Source of the DNA: Streptococcus sp. SPS1
Lineage (GTDB): Bacteria; Bacillota; Bacilli; Lactobacillales; Streptococcaceae
Direction of reading: 5' to 3'
DNA: 64,000 nucleotides
NCBI RefSeq assembly: GCF_030439915.1
Contig: NZ_JAQFJG010000009.1
Location: 26,128-90,127, forward strand
In this document: in pieces, positions 7,208 to 16,415 of the stretch
Layout of the letters: every line of letters starts with the position of its first letter
How positions within the stretch are numbered: position 1 is the stretch's first letter
The notes under the pieces: generated by a model
Database searches by the model: none
Told to the model about the DNA's origin: nothing
The model's input: the letters and a program-made list of their open reading frames with translations, nothing else
Made by a program: the position numbers and the translations under genes

Positions 7208-8467
7208 TTATTCATAACGAAGGGCTTCGATTGGGTCAAGTTTCGATGCCTTGTTGGCTGGCAAGACTCCAAAAATCATACCCACGCTAGCCGAAACTGT
7301 AAGACTAAATAGGGCAACTGGAATTGATACTCCAACTTCTATACCCGCAATCAAACCTTGCAGTAACAAACCTGCTAAGGCAGTTAAACCACTTGCAATT
7401 GTCAAGCCAATCAAGCCACCTAACAAGGTCAAAATCATGGATTCAATCAAAAACTGGATTAAAATATTGGCACGCGTTGCACCCAAAGCCTTACGGAGAC
7501 CAATCTCACGGGTACGCTCTGTAACAGAAACCAGCATGATATTCATAACACCAGTTCCTCCAACAAAGAGAGAAATTCCTGCGATAGCACTAATAATCGT
7601 CGTCATAAAACTAAACGATTGTTGAACTTCTGCAAATGCAGCTGACTCATCTGCTACTTGATATTCTCCCTGTTGCAAGCCAGCAAGCTCTGTCATTTTT
7701 CGTGCTAATTCTGGCCCCAGAGTTTGAGTCAAGCTTGTATCATTCACTCGAAAGACAATATTAGCTATTTCATCTACATTAAAATTCGCAGCAAGGGAGA
7801 TATTTGTGGTAATAGGCAAGCCGCCAAGACCATATATTTTTGAATTTTTAGATTCTGGGCTAGTATAAACACCAATGACTCGATAACTAAAACCATTGAC
7901 TTCTACAACCTTGTTAATAGCCTCTTGAGGAGAGCCAAATAGACTAATGGATAATTCTTCATCAAGCAAAATAACACTTGCAAACTCTTTGAAATCTTGC
8001 TCTCTCAGACTACGACCTGCAAGAATTTCATTCTTAACAGCGTCCATATAGGTTCTATTCCCGCCTGTCAAATTGGCATTTTCAACCTTTTTATCTTGAT
8101 AAGTCAAGATGGCGTTCGTTGAGTTGGTTACATAGTAATTATCCACTCCCTTGAGTTTGGCTGCCTCCTTAACCCAAGATTCTTGCGGTTTTGGTGGTTC
8201 AACAGGAACTTCCTCTTCTTTTCCAGAAACCGTAAAAGCTGATTGTTTCTGAGTAAAAGACCCATCTTTACTTTTTTTAGAAGAGAAAAAGACACTAATA
8301 TTCTTCTGAGATCTGGTCATGTTTTTATTAAGCTGTCGAGACATGGAATCACCCAGAGCCATAATCACAACAACCGATGAAACACCGATAATAATCCCAA
8401 TCATGGTAAGCAAAGAACGCATCTTGTGAGCCATAATAGATGAAAAGGCAAATTTCAGATTCTGCAT
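7208..8467 (-). CDS. MacB/FtsX-family ABC permease
   Basis: 419 residues. An N-terminal membrane helix (SLLTMIGIIIGVSSVVVIMALG) is followed by a large extracytoplasmic MacB periplasmic-core-like domain and three C-terminal helices, the FtsX-like domain, with TGVMNIMLVSVTERTREIGLRK at the first of them. This is the membrane subunit of a Gram-positive MacAB-like pump (spr0693-0695 type in pneumococcus), reported to export antimicrobial peptides and drugs; I rely on recall for that. It is the last gene, one base after the ATPase gene, and the stop is followed by a terminator. Confidence 0.92.
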   Translation of the reverse strand: MQNLKFAFSSIMAHKMRSLLTMIGIIIGVSSVVVIMALGDSMSRQLNKNMTRSQKNISVFFSSKKSKDGSFTQKQSAFTVSGKEEEVPVEPPKPQESWVKEAAKLKGVDNYYVTNSTNAILTYQDKKVENANLTGGNRTYMDAVKNEILAGRSLREQDFKEFASVILLDEELSISLFGSPQEAINKVVEVNGFSYRVIGVYTSPESKNSKIYGLGGLPITTNISLAANFNVDEIANIVFRVNDTSLTQTLGPELARKMTELAGLQQGEYQVADESAAFAEVQQSFSFMTTIISAIAGISLFVGGTGVMNIMLVSVTERTREIGLRKALGATRANILIQFLIESMILTLLGGLIGLTIASGLTALAGLLLQGLIAGIEVGVSIPVALFSLTVSASVGMIFGVLPANKASKLDPIEALRYE

Positions 8468-8468
8468 C

Positions 8469-9170
8469 TTAGTTTTCCTCCTTTTCTAACTGAGCACTAT
8501 CAGATGAAATAACTCCATCGCGAATGACAATCTGACGTTTGGCATAAGCAGCTATTTCAGGCTCATGCGTTACCATGATAATGGTTTTTCCTTCTTTGTT
8601 CAAGTCAACCAATAGTTGCATAATTTGATTTCCTGTTTTGGTATCCAAGGCTCCTGTCGGTTCGTCTGCTAAGATAATAGAAGGATTGTTTACCAAGGCA
8701 CGCGCAATAGCCACACGTTGCTTTTGACCACCAGATAATTCCGAAGGCAAATGATGACTACGTTCTGTCAATTCAACCTTATCTAGATATTCCTCAGCTA
8801 ACTTGCGACGTTTTGAAGCCGAAACTCCTGCGTAAATCAAGGGCAATTCTACATTTTGCAGAGCATTGAGTTTCGATAGAAGAAAGAACTGCTGAAAGAC
8901 AAAACCGATTTGTTGGTTGCGAACCTTAGCTAGTTGTTTTTCACCCAATCCAGCCACTTCTTGACCTTCAAGATAATACTCTCCACTACTTGGTGTATCC
9001 AACATGCCAATCGTATTCATGAGAGTAGACTTACCAGAACCAGATGGTCCCATAATGGCAACAAACTCACCCTCATTCACTTCTAGGTTGATATTTTTGA
9101 GAACCTGCAGTTCTTGGTCACCGTTACGGTAGCTTCTGCAGATATTTTTTAGACTAATTAGTTGCTTCAT
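8469..9170 (-). CDS. ABC transporter ATPase, MacB/LolD type
   Basis: 233 residues with Walker A GPSGSGKST, Q-loop FVFQQFFLLSKL, signature LSGGQKQR, Walker B IILADEPTGALD and H-loop VTHEPE. It powers the permease encoded next to it. The start overlaps the end of the membrane-fusion gene by 17 bp, showing tight coupling. The sequence groups with the MacB/LolD/FtsE ATPases that work by mechanotransmission rather than by moving substrate across the bilayer. Confidence 0.95.
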   Translation of the reverse strand: MKQLISLKNICRSYRNGDQELQVLKNINLEVNEGEFVAIMGPSGSGKSTLMNTIGMLDTPSSGEYYLEGQEVAGLGEKQLAKVRNQQIGFVFQQFFLLSKLNALQNVELPLIYAGVSASKRRKLAEEYLDKVELTERSHHLPSELSGGQKQRVAIARALVNNPSIILADEPTGALDTKTGNQIMQLLVDLNKEGKTIIMVTHEPEIAAYAKRQIVIRDGVISSDSAQLEKEEN

Positions 9171-10359
9171 CAGCCTTCACCTCTTTTCCTTCTTCCAAGG
9201 AAGACGTTGGGTTACTGATGACCTTGACTCCATTTGTCAGACCTGAAGTGATTTCTTGGTTGTCTGCATCAGCATTGCCCAAACCAACTTCCACTTTCTT
9301 GGCCTTTTTCTGCTCGTCAAGCACCCAGACATAATTCTTATCATTTTCAGTCACAACACTTGTTAGAGGAACCAAAATGGCTTTACTCTTATTTTTGACC
9401 TCAACACTTACTGAGAATCCTTGTTTCAAATCACCGATTTCACTTGTAACATCAATAGTGTATGGATATTTAGAACCAGAATTACCAGAAGCTGCGGCAG
9501 CTGGACTAGCTGCTTCACCATTGTTTTTAGGATAGTCAGAAATATAGCTTAATTTCCCAGTCCATTTTTTATCAGGATACACTTTAGAAGTAAAGCTTAC
9601 TTCTTGACCTACAGATAGGTTGGCGAGGTTATATTCAGACAGTTCTCCCTTAACTTGCAAGTTTTCATTACTTACGACATGAACGACTACTTGGCTAGCT
9701 CCTGTTGGAGATTTAGAAACATTGTGGTTGACTTCGACCACAGTTCCCTCTAGGGTACTGAGAACCGTCATTGCATCTAACTGACTTTGAGCCTTACTTA
9801 ATTGCGCCGCAGCGTCTGCACGCGCATCACGGGCATCACCCAACTGAGCGTCAATAGAAGCAACAGAATTTCCAGCCACTGGAGTTGGACTTTGCACCGT
9901 TGCATCTTCTCCTCCTGCTGGCGCAGAGGCTTGAGGAGCCGGAGCTGAAGCGGCTTCATTTCGCGCTTGGTTGAGTTCGTTGATATGACGATCTGCCTTA
10001 GCTACTGCTCGACTCGCTGAATCATAGGCTGCCTGGGCTTCTGAACTACTGTACTTGACTAAAGCCTGTCCTTCACTGACTTTATCACCCACAGAAACAA
10101 GGATTTCATCTAAATCTCCCTTACTAGCATCAAAATAAACATATTGTTCATTTTTTGCTGTTACTGTCCCTGACAATAAAACAGAGGAGGCCACGCTTCC
10201 TTCCTTGGCAACAACAAGATGAGTAGGCTCATCTTTTACAGCAGTCTGAGAAGGTTGTCTAAAGAGTAAAATCCCCCCGGCACCCAATACAACTACACTG
10301 GCAGCACCGATTGCTGCATACAATTGCCACTTTTTAGCTTTACCATTCTTTTTCTTCAT
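9154..10359 (-). CDS. MacA-like membrane fusion protein of efflux pump
   Basis: 401 residues from the ATG at 10359, which has AAAGGAG in front; the frame upstream is unsupported. Residues about 10-30 form an uncleaved signal-anchor. A biotinyl-lipoyl-like half motif (GTVTAKNEQYVYFDASKGDLDEI), an alpha-hairpin rich in Ala/Asp and interrupted by a Pro/Ala-rich insert (ASAPAPQASAPAGG), then beta-barrel and C-terminal strands follow. It acts outside the membrane as the adaptor of the tripartite-like pump, a role known for MacA. First gene of the operon; a second low-complexity insert (AASPAAAASGNSGS) sits in the barrel region. Confidence 0.92.
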   Translation of the reverse strand: MKKKNGKAKKWQLYAAIGAASVVVLGAGGILLFRQPSQTAVKDEPTHLVVAKEGSVASSVLLSGTVTAKNEQYVYFDASKGDLDEILVSVGDKVSEGQALVKYSSSEAQAAYDSASRAVAKADRHINELNQARNEAASAPAPQASAPAGGEDATVQSPTPVAGNSVASIDAQLGDARDARADAAAQLSKAQSQLDAMTVLSTLEGTVVEVNHNVSKSPTGASQVVVHVVSNENLQVKGELSEYNLANLSVGQEVSFTSKVYPDKKWTGKLSYISDYPKNNGEAASPAAAASGNSGSKYPYTIDVTSEIGDLKQGFSVSVEVKNKSKAILVPLTSVVTENDKNYVWVLDEQKKAKKVEVGLGNADADNQEITSGLTNGVKVISNPTSSLEEGKEVKADEATN

Positions 10360-10483
10360 AATGAAACTCCTTTTTGATTTAAAGTTCTTAACAATATTAT
10401 ACAAAAATTATCAATTTGAAATAATGACATTTCAGGATTTAATTATTGTTCGGAATTTATTTTACAATCATTGTACTAGTTAT

Positions 10484-10512
10484 ATCATACACTTTATTTT
10501 TCTTTTTTGCAA
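10484..10512 (-). promoter_or_regulatory. Promoter of the MacAB-like operon
   Basis: TTGCAA (10512-10507), 17-bp spacer, TATGAT (10489-10484) on the minus strand. This predicts a long 5' leader of about 115 bases containing the small palindrome ACAATGATTGT. Confidence 0.55.
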
Positions 10513-10546
10513 GCCTTTTCTTGAATTTTTTGTACGTAGCAGATTT

Positions 10547-10575
10547 TTGCAATCACATCAAAAAAAAGATAGAAT
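10547..10575 (+). promoter_or_regulatory. gor promoter
   Basis: TTGCAA (10547-10552), 17-bp spacer, TAGAAT (10570-10575), about 45 bp before the AAAGGAG of gor. It diverges from the efflux promoter. Confidence 0.55.
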
Positions 10576-10629
10576 ATGACTATCAAAAAATGACACTCTA
10601 CTATTTAGAAGAGTACAAAGGAGTTTTCA

Positions 10630-11976
10630 ATGAGAGAATACGATATCATTGCTATCGGTGGAGGTAGCGGAGGAATTGCCACCATGAACCGTGCTGGTGA
10701 ACATGGAGCCAAAGCTGTCGTTATTGAGGAAAAGAAACTAGGTGGAACCTGCGTCAACGTCGGCTGTGTTCCTAAGAAAATCATGTGGTACGGGGCGCAA
10801 ATCGCTGAGACTTTCCATCAATTTGGAGAAGACTACGGCTTTAAAACTACTGATCTTAACTTTGACTTTGCAACCCTACGTCGCAATCGTGAAGCCTACA
10901 TTGATCGCGCTCGTTCTTCTTATGATGGCAGTTTTAAACGCAACGGAGTAGACTTGATTGAAGGTCATGCTGAATTTGTAGATTCTCATACTGTTAGCGT
11001 AAATGGTGAGCTGATTCGTGCTAAACATATCGTGATTGCTACTGGTGCCCATCCAAGTATTCCAAACATTCCTGGTGCTGAACTAGGTGGCTCTTCTGAT
11101 GATGTATTTGCCTGGGAAGAATTGCCAGAGTCAGTTGCAATTCTAGGCGCTGGTTATATCGCCGTTGAATTGGCTGGCGTACTCCACACTTTTGGTGTCA
11201 AGACAGACCTCTTTGTTCGCCGTGATCGCCCTTTACGTGGTTTTGATTCCTACATCGTTGAAGGTCTGGTCAAGGAAATGGAAAGAACAAACTTACCACT
11301 TCATACTCACAAAGTCCCTGTCAAGTTAGAAAAAACTACTGACGGCATTACCATTCATTTCGAAGATGGTACTAGTCACACAGCTAGCCAAGTTATCTGG
11401 GCTACAGGCCGCCGTCCAAACGTTAAGGGCTTGCAACTTGAAAAAGCTGGAGTAACCCTGAACGAACGTGGCTTTATCCAAGTGGATGAATACCAAAATA
11501 CTGTTGTTGAGGGAATCTATGCTCTAGGTGATGTAACAGGCGAGAAAGAACTGACTCCAGTTGCAATCAAGGCTGGGCGTACCCTATCAGAACGTCTCTT
11601 TAACGGAAAAACAACTGCAAAAATGGACTACTCAACTATTCCAACTGTTGTCTTTTCACACCCTGCTATCGGAACTGTCGGATTGACAGAAGAGCAAGCT
11701 ATCAAAGAATATGGTCAAGACCAAATCAAGGTTTACAAATCAAGCTTTGCATCTATGTACTCTGCCGTTACTAGCAATAGACAAGAATCCCGTTTCAAAT
11801 TGATCACAGCTGGTTCAGAAGAAAAAGTTGTCGGACTTCATGGAATTGGCTATGGTGTTGATGAAATGATTCAAGGATTTGCTGTTGCTATCAAAATGGG
11901 AGCAACCAAGGCTGACTTTGATGCAACTGTAGCGATTCACCCAACTGCATCCGAAGAATTTGTAACCATGCGTTAA
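10630..11976 (+). CDS. gor: Glutathione-disulfide reductase
   Basis: 448 residues of the class I pyridine nucleotide-disulfide reductase family. FAD site AIGGGSGG (8-15), redox pair C41/C46 in [18 protein letters not shown] site [17 protein letters not shown], second FAD motif [11 protein letters not shown], and the C-terminal interface His-Pro (IHPTASEEF) are all present. It regenerates GSH from GSSG with NADPH in the cytoplasm. Streptococci that take up glutathione use it against H2O2, relevant because SpxB and LctO, both H2O2 producers, lie in this window. AAAGGAG precedes the ATG. Confidence 0.95.
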   Translation: MREYDIIAIGGGSGGIATMNRAGEHGAKAVVIEEKKLGGTCVNVGCVPKKIMWYGAQIAETFHQFGEDYGFKTTDLNFDFATLRRNREAYIDRARSSYDGSFKRNGVDLIEGHAEFVDSHTVSVNGELIRAKHIVIATGAHPSIPNIPGAELGGSSDDVFAWEELPESVAILGAGYIAVELAGVLHTFGVKTDLFVRRDRPLRGFDSYIVEGLVKEMERTNLPLHTHKVPVKLEKTTDGITIHFEDGTSHTASQVIWATGRRPNVKGLQLEKAGVTLNERGFIQVDEYQNTVVEGIYALGDVTGEKELTPVAIKAGRTLSERLFNGKTTAKMDYSTIPTVVFSHPAIGTVGLTEEQAIKEYGQDQIKVYKSSFASMYSAVTSNRQESRFKLITAGSEEKVVGLHGIGYGVDEMIQGFAVAIKMGATKADFDATVAIHPTASEEFVTMR

Positions 11977-11987
11977 TCGAAATAAAG

Positions 11988-12020
11988 GAAGCTGATACAA
12001 ATGTGTCTGCTTCTTTTTTT
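11988..12020 (+). terminator. gor terminator
   Basis: GAAGC-GATAC stem paired with GTGTC-GCTTC (one U-U mismatch), loop AAAT, followed by a long T-run. Confidence 0.9.
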
Positions 12021-12087
12021 AATTTCTTACAAATCTACAAAACAATTATCCAACTCAACCAGTAAGCAAAATCGGCTGTTACAATTT

Positions 12088-12140
12088 TTGTTACCTTGTT
12101 TTTAAAAATAGGTTGACAATGATTACTCTACGAGTATAAT
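12088..12140 (+). promoter_or_regulatory. bioY promoter with possible BirA-type operator
   Basis: TTGACA (12113-12118), 16-bp spacer, TATAAT (12135-12140). Overlapping the -35 is TTGTTACC-N15-GGTTGACAA (12088-12119), an imperfect inverted pair close to the biotin operator pattern of firmicutes (TTGTTAAC-N15-GTTAACAA). The promoter is clear; the operator is inferred from the gene's role. Confidence 0.6.
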
Positions 12141-12173
12141 AGTTACTATATATCAGAAAAGAGGTTAACTATT

Positions 12174-12710
12174 TTGAAAAAAGCTCACGTTTATGCTACC
12201 CCTGCTATTGGGGCTGCTCTCATTGCTGTTTTGGCACAAATCAGTCTTCCAATTGGACCTGTCCCCTTCACTCTGCAAAACTTTGCAATCGGCTTGATTG
12301 CTACTGTCTTTAGACCGAGAGAGGCTGTACTTTCTGTTGGACTCTATCTTCTTCTAGGTGCTATCGGTCTTCCTGTTTTTGCAGGAGGTGGAGCTGGTTT
12401 TCAAGCTTTAGTTGGTCCTACTGCAGGTTATCTTTGGTTTTATCTTGTATACTCTGGACTTACTTCTTCCCTAACTAACAGCGAGAGTGGTATTGTCAAG
12501 ATTTTTCTTGCAAACCTCTTGGGTGATGCCCTTGTCTTTGTCGGCGGGATTCTCAGCTTACATTTTCTTGCTGGAATGGCATTTGAAAAAGCTCTTGTTG
12601 TGGGGGTCATTCCCTTTATCATTCCAGACCTTGGTAAACTTCTGGCTATTAGTTTTATTAGCCGTCCCCTACTTCAACGCCTTAAAAATCAGGCTTACTT
12701 TGCTAACTAA
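12174..12710 (+). CDS. bioY: Biotin transporter BioY (ECF S component)
   Basis: 178 residues starting at a TTG (12174), with GAGG nine bases before it. The product is almost wholly hydrophobic with about six membrane helices and carries the BioY hallmarks PIGPVPFTLQNFA near residue 25 and a GGAGFQALVGPTAGYLWFY segment. It captures biotin and normally docks with a shared EcfT/EcfA module encoded elsewhere. The bacterium shows no biotin synthesis gene in this window. It stands alone between two terminators. Confidence 0.95.
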   Translation: MKKAHVYATPAIGAALIAVLAQISLPIGPVPFTLQNFAIGLIATVFRPREAVLSVGLYLLLGAIGLPVFAGGGAGFQALVGPTAGYLWFYLVYSGLTSSLTNSESGIVKIFLANLLGDALVFVGGILSLHFLAGMAFEKALVVGVIPFIIPDLGKLLAISFISRPLLQRLKNQAYFAN

Positions 12711-12752
12711 AAAAGGATATCGAGTTGTCATGACTCAATATCCTTTTCTTTC
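12711..12752. terminator. Bidirectional terminator between bioY and the PC4-like gene
   Basis: AAAAGGATAT-C-GAGT...ACTC-A-ATATCCTTTT has A/T runs on both sides, suited to ending bioY on the plus strand and the 12764 gene on the minus strand. Confidence 0.88.
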
Positions 12753-12763
12753 ATTTTGAAAAC

Positions 12764-12979
12764 TTAGTTGCCTTTAAAAGCATCCACCATTGTTTGAAAT
12801 TCTTCATTGGAGAGAGTAATCCCCTTGCCCATTTTAGTATGATCTGGACTCCAAGCACGAATATCAAACTTTGCAGGGGCACCATTAAAGCTCACACGGT
12901 TGATTTCCTTAGTCCAACCTTTTTCGTTTTCAGAAAGAGTCAACAAGTGCTCTTCGATTTCAAATGTAAATTCTGCCAT
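12764..12979 (-). CDS. YdbC-like PC4/p15 ssDNA-binding protein
   Basis: 71 residues: FTFEIEEHLLTLSENEKGWTKEIN, a turn, then KFDIRAWSPDHTKMGKGITLSNEEF and a final helix. This beta-sheet plus helix layout with RAW and KGITLS motifs matches the PC4-like (YdbC) family of firmicutes, dimers that bind single-stranded DNA and resemble the eukaryotic PC4 coactivator. AAGGAG precedes the ATG. It has no operon partner. A role in transcription or repair is inferred from the fold. Confidence 0.85.
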   Translation of the reverse strand: MAEFTFEIEEHLLTLSENEKGWTKEINRVSFNGAPAKFDIRAWSPDHTKMGKGITLSNEEFQTMVDAFKGN

Positions 12980-13022
12980 TTTCTTCTCCTTTTTTAACTT
13001 TCATCTGATTATTCGTAAAATC

Positions 13023-13051
13023 TTGTAGATTTTAGGAAAATTTTATATAAT
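13023..13051 (+). promoter_or_regulatory. Promoter of the 13078 gene
   Basis: TTGTAG (13023-13028), 17-bp spacer, TATAAT (13046-13051), followed by GGGAGG before the ATG. Confidence 0.6.
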
Positions 13052-13077
13052 ATTGATATAAAAGAAGGGAGGCCACT

Positions 13078-13398
13078 ATGAGACATAAATTCCAGCAAGT
13101 TCTAGGTAAAATACATGACTTTTTAAATGGACATGACCAACCAGACCAGACTGAAAGCAACTCCCTTACAGCCACTATTGAAGAGGCTATCCAGAAACAA
13201 ACCGCTGTTCACCTTATCTTGTCAGAGACAAGTTTTACAGGTGACATCATCAAATACGATCAGCAAGGACAGCAAATTATTGTGAAAAATTTTGCCAAAA
13301 ATGTGACCCGTATTATCCGCATAAGCGATATTCAACGCCTGCGATTTGTCCCTTCAACTGTCCAAACAGCCCAAAAAAATAGATTTAAGAAAGAGTGA
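13078..13398 (+). CDS. Conserved streptococcal hypothetical protein
   Basis: 106 residues. The N-terminus is amphipathic (KFQQVLGKIHDFLNGHDQ); residues 45-92 look like a small beta-barrel: VHLILSETSFTGDIIKYDQQ, QIIVKNF, TRIIRISDIQRLRFV. That alternation recalls YolD-like or Sm-like folds, but I do not recognise the family firmly. A basic tail (QKNRFKKE) could touch nucleic acid. A good promoter and GGGAGG ribosome site support expression; the stop codon lies inside the terminator stem. Confidence 0.7.
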   Translation: MRHKFQQVLGKIHDFLNGHDQPDQTESNSLTATIEEAIQKQTAVHLILSETSFTGDIIKYDQQGQQIIVKNFAKNVTRIIRISDIQRLRFVPSTVQTAQKNRFKKE

Positions 13399-13428
13399 GA
13401 TGTAGTTGCTTCATCCCACTCTTTTTTC
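13390..13428. terminator. Bidirectional terminator, overlaps the stop at 13396-13398
   Basis: AAAGAGTG-A-GATG ... CATC-C-CACTCTTT with T-run on the plus side and A-rich flank on the other; it ends the 13078 gene and lies directly after the stop of the rimM operon. Confidence 0.85.
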
Positions 13429-13767
13429 TTAGCGAATTTGTTCAAAATGTAAATGAACTGCGATATGATCTCCATAACCACTTCTTTCCAAGTCACGTTG
13501 TAAACGATAGGAAATGTAGTGTTCTGCAATGGTAATGTAACCTGCACCCAGTAGACGATGTTCAACCATAGACTGAATCATGCTGATAGTAGCACGTTCC
13601 ACCTTGGCCTCTTCCAAATCCAAAACCACTTTCTTAGTGACTTGTGCAAGGTTTTGACGCAAATCATCTGTCAATACATAGACAGTCTGGGCTGCCTTTA
13701 AGATAGCTTGGTAAATCTTATCTGGATTAAATTCAGCAATTTCTCCATCACGTTTGATTACTTGCAT
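13429..13767 (-). CDS. Stand-alone ATP-cone domain protein
   Basis: 112 residues. QVIKRDGEIAEFNPDKIYQAI is the diagnostic opening of an ATP-cone, the ATP/dATP-sensing domain of ribonucleotide reductases and NrdR. Here it is the whole protein: no zinc ribbon as in NrdR and no reductase. The C-terminal part (VEHRLLGAGYITIAEHYISYRLQRDLE) is the normal end of the cone plus a short tail. It follows trmD by 11 bp with AAGGAG, so it is the third gene of rimM-trmD. It could sense adenine nucleotides; the partner is unknown. Confidence 0.85.
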   Translation of the reverse strand: MQVIKRDGEIAEFNPDKIYQAILKAAQTVYVLTDDLRQNLAQVTKKVVLDLEEAKVERATISMIQSMVEHRLLGAGYITIAEHYISYRLQRDLERSGYGDHIAVHLHFEQIR

Positions 13768-13778
13768 AGGTTTCTCCT

Positions 13779-14498
13779 TTATTCTTTGTTTTCTTTAATT
13801 TCTGCCAGCATTTTTTCTTCTTCTGCTGTCAGTTGATAATCTTCAAGCAAATCCGGTCTGCGCTCGTAGGTTTTCTTTAAACTCTCATACAGGCGCCACT
13901 GACGAATCTTTTCATGGTGCCCGCTCATCAGAACATCTGGGACAACCATGCCTCGATAATCATAGGGACGTGTGTACTGAGGGTATTCAAGAAGGCCTGA
14001 AGAAAAACTATCATCTTGGTGGCTAGACTCCTTGCCAATCACTTCTGGAATCAGGCGTACCGTAGCATCAATCATGGTCATAGCCGCCAACTCTCCACCA
14101 GTCAAGACATAGTCGCCCAAGGAAATCTCATCTGTCACCAAGGTCTTGATCCGCTCATCATAGCCCTCATAGTGACCGCAGATAAAGATAAGTTCTTCCT
14201 CTTGGGCCAAATCCTCAGCATAAGCCTGATCAAACTGCTTTCCAGCAGGATCAAGGAGAATGACGCGCGGATTTTTCTTTTCAATAGCATCAAAGGCATC
14301 GAAAATAGGTTGGGCTCGGAGCAGCATCCCCTGACCGCCTCCGTAGGGCTCATCGTCGACATGGCGGGCCTTTTCAGCATTTTCTCGGAAATTATGATAC
14401 TGGATATCCAAGAGCCCTTTTTCTCGAGCCTTTCCAACGATTGAGTGCTCCAGTGGAGAAAACATCTCCGGAAAGAGGGTTAAAATATCAATCTTCAT
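13779..14498 (-). CDS. trmD: tRNA (guanine37-N1)-methyltransferase
   Basis: 239 residues starting [16 protein letters not shown], with the SPOUT trefoil-knot region [42 protein letters not shown] and the dimer-interface [17 protein letters not shown]. It puts a methyl group from SAM on G37 of tRNAs reading CNN codons, preventing +1 frameshifts. It overlaps rimM by 11 bp, the order usual in streptococci, although rpsP and the KH protein are not adjacent here. Confidence 0.98.
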   Translation of the reverse strand: MKIDILTLFPEMFSPLEHSIVGKAREKGLLDIQYHNFRENAEKARHVDDEPYGGGQGMLLRAQPIFDAFDAIEKKNPRVILLDPAGKQFDQAYAEDLAQEEELIFICGHYEGYDERIKTLVTDEISLGDYVLTGGELAAMTMIDATVRLIPEVIGKESSHQDDSFSSGLLEYPQYTRPYDYRGMVVPDVLMSGHHEKIRQWRLYESLKKTYERRPDLLEDYQLTAEEEKMLAEIKENKE

Positions 14499-15006
14499 CG
14501 TCTAACCCTTCTAAGATTTCCACATCGACGCGGTTATTCGGAATATCAACATTGAGAATCACTAGTGGGATATAAGGCAAGAGCAAGTCACGCTTGCCTT
14601 TTCGCTTGACCACCCAGACATCGTTAGCACCTGGTTGCAGGATTTCTTTGATGGTTCCAATCAAGTTATCACCCTCATAGACCTCCAAGCCGATAATCTC
14701 GTGATAGTAGAATTCACCGTCGTCTAAATCATTCAAATCTTCCTCAGCAACCTTGAGACTGTATCCCTTATACTTTTCGATAGCGTTGATATGGTACATA
14801 TCTTTGAATTTAATAATGTCAAAGTTCTTCTGTTTACGGTGGCTAGCAATGGTCACTGTTTGAACGAACTGATCTTTTTCATCAAACAAGGCCAGCTCAA
14901 TACCTTTTTTAAACCGTTCTTCTGCAAAATCCGTCACAGACAAGACTCGCATCTCACCCTGTAATCCCTGCGTATTGACGATTTTCCCAACATTAAAGTA
15001 GTTCAT
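14488..15006 (-). CDS. rimM: 16S rRNA processing protein RimM
   Basis: 172 residues: [21 protein letters not shown] opens the N-terminal domain and the PRC-barrel lies at [14 protein letters not shown]...[20 protein letters not shown]. RimM helps 30S maturation by binding ribosomal protein S19. It is the first gene of rimM-trmD-ATP-cone. Confidence 0.97.
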   Translation of the reverse strand: MNYFNVGKIVNTQGLQGEMRVLSVTDFAEERFKKGIELALFDEKDQFVQTVTIASHRKQKNFDIIKFKDMYHINAIEKYKGYSLKVAEEDLNDLDDGEFYYHEIIGLEVYEGDNLIGTIKEILQPGANDVWVVKRKGKRDLLLPYIPLVILNVDIPNNRVDVEILEGLDDED

Positions 15007-15036
15007 CTTGTCTCCTGTAGTCTCCTTCTTTCCATC

Positions 15037-15825
15037 TTATTCTGACAATTCTCGAATAATAGCCGCAATTTTTTCGGATTCTGACCATTGTAAATAATGG
15101 TGATTCCCTCCTAAAATGAGTCTAGCATTGGAAGTCCAATATTCTGATTCTCTGTACTCTTTTTCTCTATAAGGCTGACAAAAAACAAATACAGGGATAC
15201 AATCTGGTATTGATACATCCTCAAAATCTTCCTCAGTAATCTCTCCAGATATCTGAAATCCTGGATTTTGTTTTTCTAACTCTAAGCCTTTTTCTTGCAT
15301 TATTTCCCAGATTTCTTTATTCATTTCAGTACTAAATGTTGCTTGAGTTAAGTTCTTAAAATAAAGTTCAGGACCACACTCGTCAATCAGCCTCATCTGC
15401 TCTTCCATTTCTGGATAAGGATTTTCTGAAAAATCAGCAAACATGACATTTTTAGTTGTCGGTTCAATTGCTACTAAAGCCTGACACTTAATTGGTTTGT
15501 TGAGCAATTTACAAGCTAAAATTCCACTCAAACTATGTACACAAAGTATATATTCAGAAATCCCTAATTCTTCAAGTACTTCATAAACTGCATCTACAAG
15601 ATTATCCAGATTTTTGTCAGATTGGTCATGAATCGGACTCCTACCTGTGTTCGGAAAATCAATTGTCAAATAACCAATTGTAGGAGGAAGTTTTTCAAGT
15701 ATAAGTGAAAAATTTTCATAACTTGGTAGCAAACCTGCTCCATTTAAACAAACTAGCACTTTCTTTTGCTTTTGATAAGTAACAGAGAGACTACCAATTT
15801 TCGTAGATACTTCAATCCTCTTCAT
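15037..15825 (-). CDS. Alpha/beta hydrolase
   Basis: About 262 residues. The nucleophile elbow is CVHSLSG, so the usual GHSxGG first glycine is His; the catalytic His is likely in LGGNHHYLQW near the C-terminus, and DFPNTGRS corresponds to the oxyanion/loop region. The fold suits an esterase or peptidase of unknown substrate. Two starts compete, GTG at 15837 and ATG at 15825; neither has a clear Shine-Dalgarno, and the ATG is chosen. It sits 30 bp upstream of rimM but is A/T-rich and looks like a separate accessory gene. Confidence 0.8.
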   Translation of the reverse strand: MKRIEVSTKIGSLSVTYQKQKKVLVCLNGAGLLPSYENFSLILEKLPPTIGYLTIDFPNTGRSPIHDQSDKNLDNLVDAVYEVLEELGISEYILCVHSLSGILACKLLNKPIKCQALVAIEPTTKNVMFADFSENPYPEMEEQMRLIDECGPELYFKNLTQATFSTEMNKEIWEIMQEKGLELEKQNPGFQISGEITEEDFEDVSIPDCIPVFVFCQPYREKEYRESEYWTSNARLILGGNHHYLQWSESEKIAAIIRELSE

Positions 15826-15922
15826 AAAGAAATCCACTCGTTCTATATAATGAATTATTAAAAATCCTTATCCCTTATTTTATCACGTTCCAAGGATTTT
15901 CTCAAGTTGGAGGAAGGGGACA

Positions 15923-16253
15923 TCAATTCTCCTTCACCTTCAAAAATCCTTCCAAATCACGTTCATGTTGGTAGTTAACGGCTGCGGTTTTGTCTTTCTC
16001 AAAGATAGTCTTGGTAAGGTCAATATGATTAATAGCTGCGATTGCGACGGTGTAGTGAATGATATCAGCCAGTTCTCTGGCAAGTTCCTCGTTCGAATCC
16101 TATCCCTTCTTTTCTACCAGAACGACCATTCAAAACCTCAGCTACTTCTCCGACTTCCTCCACTAACTTCATAAAGAGACCTTCCTCAGTCCGAGACTGC
16201 TGGTAATGTTCGAGTAAGTAGTCTTGGAATTGTCTAAACGTTAAATCTTTCAT
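15923..16253 (-). pseudogene. MazG-like nucleotide pyrophosphohydrolase, frameshifted
   Basis: The first part (MKDLTFRQFQDYLLEHY...LVEEVGEVAEVLNGR) is a MazG-like start with the EE-x-GE metal motif. Frame is lost around 16096-16112. A second frame then gives NEELARELADIIHYTVAIAA with the second EL-x-D motif and continues to a TGA at 15923. Joined, they make a normal ~110-residue single-domain MazG. A one-base indel has split it; no slippery run is present, so programmed shifting is unlikely. GAGGAA precedes the ATG. It lies next to the IS remnants. Confidence 0.8.
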
Positions 16254-16415
16254 CTTCTATTCCTCGCAAAAAAGCGAGACATTCGTCCAATGTCATTAAG
16301 TTAGTGATCTAACTACTGTAATAGGAGATATGATTGAGGTCATCAAAGTGATTCTCTATCGCATCTTCTATTTTTTGCATAACAAATAAAGGTTTTTTAC
16401 CCTGTTTTTTGAGAT

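Noticed and set aside
15037..15837. Restriction or defence function for the gene upstream of rimM
   Set aside because: The nucleophile elbow and His motif identify a plain alpha/beta hydrolase, and no defence genes lie nearby.
16065..16253. A stand-alone 62-residue protein
   Set aside because: It is the first half of a frameshifted MazG whose second half is in another frame just downstream.
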